Source of the DNA: Ceratorhiza oryzae-sativae | Lineage: Eukaryota > Basidiomycota > Agaricomycetes > Cantharellales > Ceratobasidiaceae | Assembly (NCBI GenBank): GCA_030998015.1 | Contig: JARWMV010000172.1 | Location: 1-29,437 of the forward strand | DNA: 29,437 nucleotides | Direction: 5' to 3' | Shown: positions 8,659 to 16,744 of the stretch, in pieces | How positions within the stretch are numbered: the stretch's first letter is position 1 | How the letters are laid out: the number at the start of each line of letters is the position of its first letter | Translations under genes and position numbers: made by a program | Notes under the pieces: generated by a model | Seen by the model: only the letters and a program-made list of their open reading frames with translations | The model's database searches: none | What the model was told of the DNA's origin: nothing

Positions 8659-8886
8659 ATGTCAACAACATTTCTATACACGGGGTTAATAGCAATTTAT
8701 TTTTCGCTAATACTCTTTTCTTGCCACGCGCTGTGTGCGCGCCTAAAAGTGAAGCGTGCACTAGTGCAAACTGCTATTTTGGCAGAAAAAAGTACTGCGG
8801 TTAAAGTTATAATTTTATTTTACTCTAACTTCTCTTTTATGATATTTTATCGGTACTTTGTACTAGTTTATGATGACGAATTTTGA
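8659..8886 (+). CDS. hypothetical small membrane ORF
   Basis: 75 codons from ATG with a strongly hydrophobic N terminus (residues 6-26) and a second hydrophobic stretch near residues 48-70. It is AT-rich and lies outside the palindrome families except for a small hairpin near 8730-8760. It does not match atp8, nad4L or another standard mitochondrial gene, and it is on the opposite strand to all recognised genes. Chance ORF is quite possible. Confidence 0.2.
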   Translation: MSTTFLYTGLIAIYFSLILFSCHALCARLKVKRALVQTAILAEKSTAVKVIILFYSNFSFMIFYRYFVLVYDDEF

Positions 8887-8961
8887 CTGAGCCCTTCGAG
8901 GCTGAAGTAAAAAACGTTTCGGAAATCCCCTCTGGTAAATTTTTAATCAAGATAATTTACG

Positions 8962-9034
8962 AGCCGAAAAAAGGAATTGAACCCTTATTACACCGACATG
9001 AGCGATGAGTTTTAACCACTTAAACTATTTCAGC
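8962..9034 (-). tRNA. trnM: tRNA-Met (CAU), copy 1
   Basis: Folds as a complete cloverleaf on the minus strand. The acceptor GCTGAAA pairs with TTTCGGC; the D-stem is GTTT/AAAC; the anticodon stem CATCG/CGGTG encloses loop CTCATGT with anticodon CAT; the T-arm is AAGGG-TTCAATT-CCTTT. One of three CAU tRNAs in the window. Their acceptors differ, so initiator Met, elongator Met and possibly an Ile tRNA with modified CAU cannot be told apart by sequence alone. Confidence 0.88.
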
Positions 9035-10267
9035 TATTTTAAGGTTTTGTTTCAAGAGGTGAAATATCAGGATCCCTGTAAATCTAATATGACCCGTTCT
9101 CGGCGAGATAGCGGGCGTCTGATTCCGAGGTACCCTGGAACTTAAAGTTCCAGGGTACCTCGCAATACCTCGCCGCGAACGCGGCCTCGAGATCCATACC
9201 CACGGGGGATAGTACGCCGGAATCTTCCTTCCCGTGGGGTTAGGGACCGTCGCTCCGCTCGGGCCCATACCCCAAGCCCGAGGCGGCCCCTCTGGCCGCG
9301 AGCCCGCGCACGCCAGGGCCGCAGCTTATCCTCTAGCTAGGGGACGGGTCGGGAATCCCTCAGGCATACTGTTGCTCTTTAATATCTACTGAGCAATTTC
9401 ACCGCTCTAAAGATAGCCATACGCTGCAGTGTTCCTCCTCTTCCCTTTCAGCATCTACCCCCCAAACAATGCAGCGCAAGCTGCATATGTTTGGGGGTCA
9501 GATGCCACTCAAACATGTGCAGCTACGCTGCATTGTTTGAGGGGCATCCGCCCCCCAATAAGGTAATGGCCCCCCCCCCAATACGTTTGTGACGCATTGG
9601 GAGGCCATTGCCTTATTGGGGGTCACCTGCGTCTGTGGTCGTGTTCCAGGAACACGGCCGCAGACGGGAAGAGCCCGCGGCAGTAAGACTGGGGCTGGAC
9701 CTTAGACCAGCATCAGTCCAAATTTCACAATATCAGGGGGCATACGGTGGAATAATTGACGGAAGTTGATCTGGTCAGACCAACTGACTTTTTTGCAGAC
9801 GTCAATTTTCCATCGGCGGGGACTGCCCCCTGTCGTGCATTAAAACATACCACGACAGTGTAAGTCATGAAAAACATTTGGTTTAAATTTTACCCGTCCT
9901 CGATGGGACGGCCGCCCGGCCGAGATAGCGGGATCGCTGCGAAGCTGCCTCGTAGACCGGGTAACAACTATGGCGAAATCTTAAATTTGCCGCCTCTAAA
10001 CTTTGATGGGCGGCATCCAGTGCCGTCCTAACCATACCCCGCCAATCGATGTAGATTTGCCTTCGCAAATCATCGATTAGTGGAGCCCTCCGCGCTTAGG
10101 CCGCCCTGCGGGCGATCAAAGAGCGCGGAGGGATTGAGGTTATTATTAATTAATCCGCGCAGGTCCGTTCTTAGCTCCCTCTGCAGAGGGGCGAAGATTA
10201 CCAAAAAGGACTAGGCGCGGTAGGGGCCTTAACTGTACTATCAGCGGACCCAGAGGATTCGATTCCC
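9035..10267. other. gene-free repeat region between two tRNA-Met genes
   Basis: Holds partial copies of the 256-bp composite (9109-9200), the CCCACGG/CCGTGGG block (9200-9280), G and level-0 H hairpins (9455-9620), family K (9754-9807), the D and C hairpins near 10042-10133, and a stretch 10180-10267 that is not clearly repetitive. No coding sequence recognised. Confidence 0.6.
9754..9807 (+). repeat. family K 54-bp hairpin
   Basis: Arms AATTGACG/CGTCAATT and AGTTG.TCTGGTCAGACCAACT inside. Copies at 20339-20392 and, inverted, at 25004-25057. Related weaker forms at 16010-16050 and 20300-20335. Confidence 0.85.
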
Positions 10268-10457
10268 GACCCCCGATTTGCGCCAAATCGGACTCTTCCC
10301 TTACAGGCCCCCGCTAATCGATGTAGATTTGCCTTCGCAAATCATCGATTAGTGGGAGCCCTCCGCGCTTAGGCCGCCCTGCGGGCGATCAAAGAGCGCG
10401 GAGGGGAAGAGGTTCCCTAGCAGCGTGTACTTGTACACGCTGACGACAGGGTTAGGG
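10268..10457 (+). repeat. 190-bp repeat block (D, C and B-tail modules)
   Basis: CTTCCC...GGGAAG encloses hairpin D (CTAATCGATG/CATCGATTAG) and element C, followed by the end of B. Direct copy at 15000-15188. The B tail here adjoins different neighbours than in full B, so modules are reassorted. Confidence 0.85.
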
Positions 10458-10719
10458 TTAATCCAATTTGCCTTAGTTTTACCTTCTGGTCAACTACGAT
10501 GTAATAAAACCCAAGTAGTCCACAGGGAAGTGGAAAACATGGACCTTTCGCTTCGGCTTCCATTTATCAACTCACCCTGGGCTATATAGCACTGGTTGCC
10601 GTATAAATTAGGATGGAGATTTACCTCCACCCCCCAAAAACCTAAGAAGCCCTTGGAAAATAATAAGACCTGGCACGAAGTGACATGGGTCGACCTAAAA
10701 TTGGTTTAAGTATTGAAAA
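10458..10719. other. AT-mixed spacer with a diverged partner at 14014-14100
   Basis: The segment near 10556-10642 (ATTTATCAACTCACCCTGGG, GCACTGGTTGCCGTATA, ATGGAGATTTACCTCCA) has a diverged relative at 14014-14100. Neither contains an ORF. Confidence 0.45.
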
Positions 10720-10793
10720 TAAGACCGACGGGACTTGAACCCATATCTCATCTATTATGAGCAGATTGCATTAACCGATTATGCTACAGTCTT
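10720..10793 (-). tRNA. trnM: tRNA-Met (CAU), copy 2
   Basis: Cloverleaf on the minus strand. Acceptor AAGACTG/CGGTCTT; D-stem GCAT/ATGC; anticodon stem ATCTG/TAGAT around loop CTCATAA (CAT); T-arm ATGGG-TTCAAGT-CCCGT. The acceptor and D-arm differ clearly from the other two CAU tRNAs, so this is a separate gene rather than a recent duplicate. The A-leading acceptor makes an Ile(CAU) or an atypical Met identity possible. Confidence 0.85.
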
Positions 10794-10837
10794 GCCCTCT
10801 GTATAGGTTTGGGAATAATGTATCTATCTCCAAAACG

Positions 10838-10905
10838 GTGTAAGGGCTTACAGCCCATAACCATTTTTGAGTACGGCAGCGCTCCTGTGGGCCCTCTGCG
10901 GACTT
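10838..10905 (+). repeat. dispersed CTTACAGCCCATAACCA motif
   Basis: About 68 bp containing GTGTAAGGGCTTACAGCCCA, GAGTACGGCAGCGCTCC and TGTGGGCCCTCTGCGGACT. Diverged copies at 14312-14356, 23885-23952, 24931-24990, 26005-26046 and, inverted, 7479-7519. Unlike the GC elements the copies differ, so they look older. Confidence 0.7.
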
Positions 10906-11428
10906 CATGGGAGCCCTAATTATATAATCAATGAAAAAAAAAAAACGCAATTTATTTTAAAATCTTACTATTAACAAATTTTGTTCACAACTTTGATAAA
11001 CCAATAAACAAAATTATAGACAAACATAATCTTCAAGTGCAATAGACCCCCAATGCATTGGGAGGCCATTGCCTTGTTGGGGGTCTACGGCACGGGTAAG
11101 CCTCTCGAGGCAGTCTTACTGCCGAGGTATTGCGAGGTAGCCTGGACCCCAGAGGTTCCAGGCTACCTCGGAATCAGGCGCCTCCCGTGGTGGATGGGCC
11201 CGAGCGTAGCGACGGTCCTCACCACCACGGGGGGTACGATAGAGCGGCCGATTGCGGCAGCGTACTACTAATTTTCGAAAATTGGGGTTTCTTTTATGTT
11301 TTTGCCTAAGCGGCTGCAACTGTGCCCACTCATAACTTACTTAGTACACGATGTATGTTGCTTATTCCGTTATGATAGAAAATAAAGACTTTAGTTAATT
11401 TGTACAGATCTTATTAAATAGAAGAATA

Positions 11429-11598
11429 ACTCTAATCCGGATTCGAACCCCGCCGCTTTAAAGCGGCGGCCGGGAGTCACGCTCGCGGGGATACGCAATT
11501 CCTGTATTCTACCCCGAGCTCTCATGAGAGCTCGCCTGCTCGGCCGCTACATCGTTAGATGGAGCGATCTACAGCAGGCGGGTGTTAAACTATAAGAA
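11429..11598 (-). pseudogene. tRNA-like gene interrupted by GC palindromes
   Basis: On the minus strand the 3' end has a good T-loop (TTCGAAT) with CCGG and a tail ATTAGAG at 11430-11436. The 5' end reads TTCTTAT-AGTTTAA, a typical tRNA start, at 11598 downward; the two ends pair in 6 of 7 positions. Between them lie a perfect 20-nt palindrome in the variable/T-stem region (11450-11469), a perfect 18-nt palindrome (11516-11533) and a GCCTGCT/AGCAGGC hairpin (11534-11578) in the presumed D-loop. I could not identify a convincing anticodon arm, so isotype and function are open. It could be a tRNA pseudogene, or a gene whose inserts are removed from the transcript. Confidence 0.4.
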
Positions 11599-11781
11599 TT
11601 TGAAGCTGCTCCCGGAGGGTAATTTAGTTTAACCCCAAATTGGGGGTGTAGATTTGCCTGCGCAAATCACCCCCAATTTAGGAGTCCTCAGCGCTTAGGC
11701 CGCGCCTAAAGGCGCGATCAGAGAGTTGGATTTATAAAATTTAGGGTCCCGCAGCTACGCTGCGGGACGCCATGTATATTT

Positions 11782-11865
11782 TGAGCTAAGTAGGAATCGA
11801 ACCTACCCCGACGAACACGTCAATTTTTTTACAGAAAACCCCAATTACCATTCTGGCATCAGCTC
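11782..11865 (-). tRNA. trnY: tRNA-Tyr (GUA)
   Basis: Minus-strand tRNA with a long variable arm, as is usual for fungal mitochondrial tRNA-Tyr. Acceptor GAGCTGA/TTAGCTC; anticodon stem GTTTT/AAAAT around loop CTGTAAA (GTA); extra arm about TGACGTGTTCGTCG; T-arm GTAGG-TTCGATT-CCTAC. All arms pair well. It lies just downstream of a short GC palindrome (11753-11766). Confidence 0.9.
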
Positions 11866-12220
11866 AATATTTATTCGTCTTTTATTTCCCCAACGATCGG
11901 GCGACGATTTCCCTACTGCCCCCCAAACATGTGCAGCTACGCTGCATTGTTTGAGGGGCATCCGCCCCCCAATAATGCAATGGCCTCCCAATGCGTTACC
12001 AAGCCTGTAAGGCACGCCCTACGGGCCAACGTATTGGGGGTCAATTGTTGGGGGTCTACGGAAATCATCCCGATCGGTAGGCGCTGCCCGAGCGTGGGCC
12101 GCGCTAAGGCGCGATCTACGCTCGGGAGTTTTTTATCCCATAGTGTCCGTAATATATCGGCAAGGTAGACAAGTTGTAGTTCATTTTCTGTCACCTTAAT
12201 AGTCAAAAATGAGTCCCCCT

Positions 12221-12311
12221 AAAATTATCACCCTTCAATGAAGGGTAGATTAGTTCGTAGGGCCGAACCACCCTGAGTTGAAGGTGGAACTACGGTCCCC
12301 TTGATAATTTT
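12221..12311. ncRNA. candidate structured RNA, four-way junction
   Basis: A 10-bp closing stem (AAAATTATCA/TGATAATTTT) encloses three hairpins: CCCTTCAATGAAGGG, GTTCG/CGAAC (12253-12268) and CCACC/GGTGG (12268-12287, overlapping by one base). An alternative CGTAG/CTACG pairing is possible. It resembles a cloverleaf but has no T-loop or D-arm signature, so I do not call it a tRNA. Single copy in the window. Confidence 0.35.
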
Positions 12312-12407
12312 AAACCCCTTGGCAAATTAGTCTGGCCTCTATCTCGGTCAACATCGTTCCGTGGTTTGCTTCCATGCAAGATTTATAAAATCTTGCTGGA
12401 CCTGTAT

Positions 12408-12579
12408 CCGCCGGCGTTAGAGGGAATCCTAAAGATTCCCTCGTAGAAAATGACGACCGTTCGTCATTTTCAGCCGGCGGCTAAATATCGATATTATGCC
12501 GCGCACTAGCAATCGCAAACGGTTGCGATTGCTCACGTTGGTTGGTGGGACAAGTCCCACCAGCAACTAACGCGCGCGG
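12408..12579 (+). mobile_element. family A element (in nested stack)
   Basis: Followed by the same roughly 210-bp tail (E element plus the GACCCGTGCACG-type palindrome) as the copies at 1812 and 5852, so a composite of about 383 bp (12408-12790) exists at three places. Here it lies inside a CTATCTCG hairpin element. Confidence 0.93.
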
Positions 12580-12790
12580 GCCCCCGCTCTATCGGCTAAA
12601 ATCTTAGGTGTAACCCAAGATTTCAGCCGCCCTGCCTAGAGAACTGCGCTTTAGCGCACGTCTTGGCAGGGGTAATAAAGCGGAGGGTCAACGACCCGTG
12701 GGCATTGTTAACGAGGCCGCGTTCGCGGCGAGCCGCGCGCACGCCAGGGCCGCCTTGGCAAGCCAAGGCGTTCGCAGGCGTGCACGGGTC

Positions 12791-12962
12791 CCGCCGGCGT
12801 TAGAGGGAATCCTAAAGATTCCCTCGTAGAAAATGACGACCGTTCGTCATTTTCAGCCGGCGGCTAAATATCGATATTATGCCGCGCACTAGCAATCGCA
12901 AACGGTTGCGATTGCTCACGTTGGTTGGTGGGACAAGTCCCACCAGCAACTAACGCGCGCGG
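12791..12962 (+). mobile_element. family A element (in nested stack)
   Basis: Immediately follows the preceding A composite without spacer and is followed by part of a B element. Second complete A within 400 bases. Confidence 0.93.
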
Positions 12963-12974
12963 ACGCTAAACCAC

Positions 12975-13075
12975 GGTTCGACTCAAGCTTCGGAGCCGTC
13001 TGTGTACGGCTTAAGCCGCACACAGACGTCTCCTCTACAAGCGTGAAATTGTTGCACGTACGTGCAACAACTTCA
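12975..13075 (+). mobile_element. partial family B element
   Basis: Right part only (from about CGACTCAAGCTTCGGAGCC through the GTTGCACGTACGTGCAAC palindrome and CTTCA), without the GGGGACGGGTC end. Last layer of the nested stack at 12339-13095. Confidence 0.8.
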
Positions 13076-13127
13076 GAGTAGTTGATACGAGATAGGGTAG
13101 GGTTCAGCTTCATAGATGCCTTAAAAA

Positions 13128-13199
13128 TGCTCCGAGAGAGAATCGAACGCCCGTCACTATTACTTCACAATAGTGCTTTCACCACTAAGCTATCGGAGC
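13128..13199 (-). tRNA. trnF: tRNA-Phe (GAA)
   Basis: Acceptor GCTCCGA/TCGGAGC; D-stem GCTT/AAGC; anticodon stem CTATT/AATAG around loop GTGAAGT (GAA); T-loop TTCGATT with one mismatch in the T-stem. Located on the minus strand between the nested repeat stack ending at 13095 and a family A copy at 13251. Confidence 0.9.
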
Positions 13200-13250
13200 T
13201 TGACTTATAAGGGTCACTAAATTTAACCCCTGCGACCCTAGATCCGCTCC

Positions 13251-13422
13251 CCGCCGGCGTTAGAGGGAATCCTAAAGATTCCCTCGTAGAAAATGACGAC
13301 CGTTCGTCATTTTCAGCCGGCGGCTAAATATCGATATTATGCCGCGCACTAGCAATCGCAAACGGTTGCGATTGCTCACGTTGGTTGGTGGGACAAGTCC
13401 CACCAGCAACTAACGCGCGCGG
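13251..13422 (+). mobile_element. family A element
   Basis: The left flank (CCTAGATCCGCTCC) also appears, inverted, beside the copies at 16416 and 25477. The right flank CAATGTCAGGGGTCT equals the right flank of the minimal A at 13507. Confidence 0.93.
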
Positions 13423-13506
13423 CAATGTCAGGGGTCTACTGACCCCCAAACATGTGCAGCTACGCTGCATTGTTTGGTGGGCAGCAACCCCCCGATATTG
13501 TAATGC

Positions 13507-13553
13507 CCGCCGGCGTTAGAGGGAATCCTAAAGATTCCCTCTAACGCGCGCGG
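13507..13553 (+). mobile_element. minimal family A (47 bp)
   Basis: Holds only the two ends and the first hairpin of A. As it stands it is a single 21-bp stem (two mismatches) with a 5-nt loop CTAAA. The 125 bp that full A carries between positions 35 and 161 are absent. It lies in the loop of a GATATTG/CAATGTC-type hairpin. Confidence 0.9.
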
Positions 13554-13674
13554 CAATGTCAGGGGTCTACGGTGACCGAGCCTGTGGGCGGCTAAAGCCG
13601 CCCACAGTCGAGGTGAAATTTGGACTCTGATTGCTCGGAATCAAAGTCCTTACTGCCGCGGGGTGTATTAAGCT

Positions 13675-13745
13675 TGGAGAAAGATAGAATCGAACTATCA
13701 TCTTTGTGATGCAAACACAATAGATTACCATTATCATATTCCCCC
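13675..13745 (-). tRNA. trnA: tRNA-Ala (UGC)
   Basis: Acceptor GGGGGAA/TTTCTCC with G-T pairs; anticodon stem TTGTG/CACAA around loop TTTGCAT (TGC); T-arm GATAG-TTCGATT-CTATC. The D-arm is short but present. Minus strand, like every other tRNA here. Confidence 0.88.
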
Positions 13746-14399
13746 TTCAATGTAAATTGATTGGGTTTTCCCCGGAACTTTGCAGGGCCGATTTCTTCGA
13801 AATCGATCGTAGCAGAGGTCGTATTATATTTCTTTTATTGAAATATCGGCGATTTTTTGAGGACAGCACTGAGTGCTGCCCATAAAATTTAAGCCGCGTC
13901 CTTATTTTTCCTCCGGAGGGTTCTACGAACCCGCCCTCGCCTGAGTCAACGCTCCGCGCTGATCCAGGCGAGTACGGGAAATATTCTCACCCTAGATGAT
14001 TTATTTGTGACGCTTCATTTCCAATTTATCAGCTCACCTTGGACTGGGTAGTACTGGTTTTGTCGTATATATTCATCATAATCAAGGGTGGAGACTAATT
14101 TCCTCCCCAGAAGAACTTCATTTTTAGGGAAACCCCCCGCGCCGGGAATATTATCATGGCGCGGTTATGCCCACACGACTGCGTCACTCAATGACAACTG
14201 ACCCCCAAACATGTGCAGCTACGCTGCATTGTTTGGGGGGCAGTAGGTTCTTTCCACAACCTGCATATCTGGCGGGGCTTATCTGGATTACCCTTACTTT
14301 CACCAAAATGGTGTAAAAACTTACAGCCCATAACCAATTTGGAGTACTGCAGTTAAAATATAGCACGTTTTCCAGATTGAAATTAAATCTTCAGAATTT

Positions 14400-14472
14400 T
14401 GGAAACAAGTGGGTTCGAACCACTGACGTTCTCCTTAAAAGGGAGACACTCAACCACCCGAGTTCTGTTTCC
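14400..14472 (-). tRNA. trnK: tRNA-Lys (UUU)
   Basis: Acceptor GGAAACA/TGTTTCC; anticodon stem TCTCC/GGAGA around loop CTTTTAA (TTT); T-arm AGTGG-TTCGAAC-CCACT. All stems are fully paired, making this one of the clearest tRNAs in the window. Confidence 0.93.
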
Positions 14473-15424
14473 TTTGAATTTGACCTGTACTCGCCTGGAT
14501 CAGCGCTGTGCGCTGGCCTGGCTGAAATAGCGGGCTCGATATCCAAACCCACGGGTTAAAGTACGCTGAAATATTCCCTCCCGTGGGGTTAGGGACCGTC
14601 GCTCCGCTCGGGCCCATACCCCACGCCCGAGGCGGCCCCTCTGGCCGCGAGGTATTGCTCGGAATCAGACGCCGGCCGCGCTGGGGACGCCCGGTGGTTT
14701 TGGGCCCTAGTGCCCCCCCCCAAGTGGGGGGTCAATGGCGCCACAAGTTTTGTGGCGCGCATTGCAATCATTGGGGGTCCATTTCCATCCATTATGGGAA
14801 AGGGTCGACGGTAAGAACAATTCCTTGTTCAAATCTAAAAAAAAAACAAAGGATTACACCGATGACTTGGTGTGAGACAGCCGGAACCGTCTGTTTACCA
14901 CTTCTGATCATCAAAGATGACACAGGAGGCCCTCCGGGGTCGCGGTATACAGGATTTCCGTCCTTGAAGGTAATCCAACAGAAGAACGACTCAGATTCCT
15001 GACCCCCGATTTGCGCCAAATCGGACTCTTCCCTTACAGGCCCCCGCTAATCGATGTAGATTTGCCTTCGCAAATCATCGATTAGTGGGAGCCCTCCGCG
15101 CTTAGGCCGCCCTGCGGGCGATCAAAGAGCGCGGAGGGGAAGAGGTTCCCTAGCAGCGTGTACTTGTACACGCTGACGACAGGGTTAGGCTTAATTCAGC
15201 AGATAAAACAAATTGTAATAGCTCTGATTTCCCCCCTCTGCTGATAAAATTTTGCTTACCCGTGCCCGCCTACGATCGCAGCTCCGCCTCAAGTTATATT
15301 TATTTAAGGATAAGATACGGTAACACAGCACATTTGGAAAATGTAACCCGTCTTCGCCGGAGACCGTCGTGTAGCGACGGCCCCGGCATAAATTCTAGGT
15401 TATACCTCCCCACTGAATCGTCGC
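14473..15424. other. gene-free repeat region
   Basis: Contains the CCCGTGGGGTTAGGGACCGT palindrome block (14580-14640), the 140-bp repeat (14674-14815), the 190-bp repeat (15000-15188) and a short motif GGATAAGATACGGTAACACAG (15308-15328) that also precedes the rps3 start at 7414-7434. Open frames here are read through palindromes and are not called. Confidence 0.55.
14674..14815 (+). repeat. about 140-bp repeat, copy at 17400-17542
   Basis: Runs from GCCGCGCTGGGGACGCCC to GGGTCGACGG and contains the hairpin GGCGCCACAAGTTTTGTGGC. The copy at 17400 has 13 extra bases (AAATGCACCTTTA) near the start and lacks CCATCCATTATGG near the end. Confidence 0.82.
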
Positions 15425-15596
15425 CCGCCGGCGTTAGAGGGAATCCTAAAGATTCCCTCGTAGAAAATGACGACCGTTCGTCATTTTCAGCCGGCGGCTA
15501 AATATCGATATTATGCCGCGCACTAGCAATCGCAAACGGTTGCGATTGCTCACGTTGGTTGGTGGGACAAGTCCCACCAGCAACTAACGCGCGCGG
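15425..15596 (+). mobile_element. family A element
   Basis: Followed by a linker CCTTCGCAAAGCACCGATTC and an inverted B element. The same A-linker-B arrangement, inverted as a whole, occurs at 18824-19218. Confidence 0.93.
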
Positions 15597-15619
15597 GCCT
15601 TCGCAAAGCACCGATTCTT

Positions 15620-15819
15620 GACCCGTCCCCTAGAAGTTGTTGCACGTACGTGCAACAATTTCACGCTTGTAGAGGAGACGTCTGTGTGCGGCTTAAGCCG
15701 TACACAGACGGCTCCGAAGCACTCCGCGCTTAGGCCGCCCTGCGGGCGATCAAAGAGCGCGGAGGGGAAGAGGTTCCCTAGCAGCGTGTACTTGTACACG
15801 CTGACGACAGGGTTAGGGT
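15620..15819 (-). mobile_element. family B element (inverted)
   Basis: Complete 200-bp copy, matching by eye the one at 3446. Linked to the A copy at 15425. Confidence 0.9.
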
Positions 15820-16134
15820 AGGAGATTTACAAAGATCGTTCGCTGCCAGAGGGGCGGCCTCGGAACCTGCATCCGGGTTATATGTGCGCCGAAATATTTC
15901 CCCTGATTGTCAGGAGGACCCTCCATAAAGGGCGTGGGCCCAGGCTAAATCAAGGGAGCAACCCCGCCGGGACCGAAGGGCTCCTTGGGGATCCGGAGAG
16001 GGTCTGAAGGACTTGATCTGGACAGACCAACTAAATTAAAAAGCAGACTTGGTTGGATTTGCCGCCTCTCTAACTTGATGGACGGCATCCAATGCCGTCC
16101 CTTCCTAAATTGAAGTATGACCCCTATTTTTCCT

Positions 16135-16268
16135 GACCCGTCCCCTAGAAGTTGTTGCACGTACGTGCAACAATTTCACGCTTGTAGAGGAGACGTCTGT
16201 GTGCGGCTTAAGCCGTACACAGACGGCTCCGAAGCTTGAGGGTGAATACTCTTCGACAGGGTTAGGGT
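16135..16268 (-). mobile_element. family B short form (inverted)
   Basis: 134-bp form, directly followed by the linker and 12-bp tandem array (16305-16380) and then an inverted A. A similar B-short-then-A order recurs at 25290-25648. Confidence 0.88.
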
Positions 16269-16304
16269 AGCTTTTCATTGACCGCAGGCCCGGAGAAATA
16301 TTGA

Positions 16305-16380
16305 TTTTCCCTTGGGTTTTCCCTTGGGTTTTCCCTTGGGTTTTCCCTTGGGTTTTCCCTTGGGTTTTCCCTTGGGTTTT
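16305..16380 (+). repeat. 12-bp tandem array, 6 units
   Basis: Six units of TTTTCCCTTGGG plus a final TTTT, between a short B and an inverted A. Absent from the sister block at 25424-25476. Confidence 0.95.
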
Positions 16381-16415
16381 CGGGCGGAGCCCCTGCGAGC
16401 CACCCGGCCCGCTCC

Positions 16416-16587
16416 CCGCGCGCGTTAGTTGCTGGTGGGACTTGTCCCACCAACCAACGTGAGCAATCGCAACCGTTTGCGATTGCTAGTGCGCGGCATA
16501 ATATCGATATTTAGCCGCCGGCTGAAAATGACGAACGGTCGTCATTTTCTACGAGGGAATCTTTAGGATTCCCTCTAACGCCGGCGG
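16416..16587 (-). mobile_element. family A element (inverted)
   Basis: Flanked on both sides by GCTCC/GGAGC, so it sits in the loop of another palindrome. Next to the 12-bp tandem array. Confidence 0.93.
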
Positions 16588-16620
16588 GGAGCGGATATAG
16601 GGCCGCAGGGGTTAATTTAC

Positions 16621-16697
16621 CTGAGTCGACCAGATTCGAACTGGTATGCGAAGCCAACGCCAAAGATTGGTGTTTTTCCTAATTAAACTACAACTCA
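16621..16697 (-). tRNA. trnQ: tRNA-Gln (UUG), probable
   Basis: Acceptor TGAGTTG/CGACTCA; D-stem GTTT/AAAC; anticodon stem CCAAT/GTTGG around loop CTTTGGC, which places TTG in the anticodon; T-arm ACCAG-TTCGAAT-CTGGT. The variable region is 8 nt, longer than usual. If the anticodon arm were shifted by one, TGG (Pro) would be read, so the isotype is less certain than the gene. Confidence 0.75.
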
Positions 16698-16744
16698 TAA
16701 TATAACCCGTCCTAGGTGAGAACTACGATCTCATCAATAATATA

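Larger units (their letters stand above)
12339..13095 (+). repeat. CTATCTCG hairpin element filled with nested repeats
   Basis: The outer arms (CTATCTCGGTCAAC... and GTTGATACGAGATAG) are those of a 108-bp element seen unfilled at 18417-18524 and 23758-23865. Here about 660 bp lie between them: an A composite, a second A and part of a B. Confidence 0.82.

Noticed and set aside
10180..10267. Possible plus-strand tRNA (GGATTCGATTCC near 10252)
   Set aside because: The T-loop-like string has no proper 5-bp T-stem, and no acceptor or anticodon arm could be drawn.
14583..15002. 139-codon plus-strand ORF
   Set aside because: It reads through known palindromic repeats that recur elsewhere in the window; low-complexity translation with no family match.
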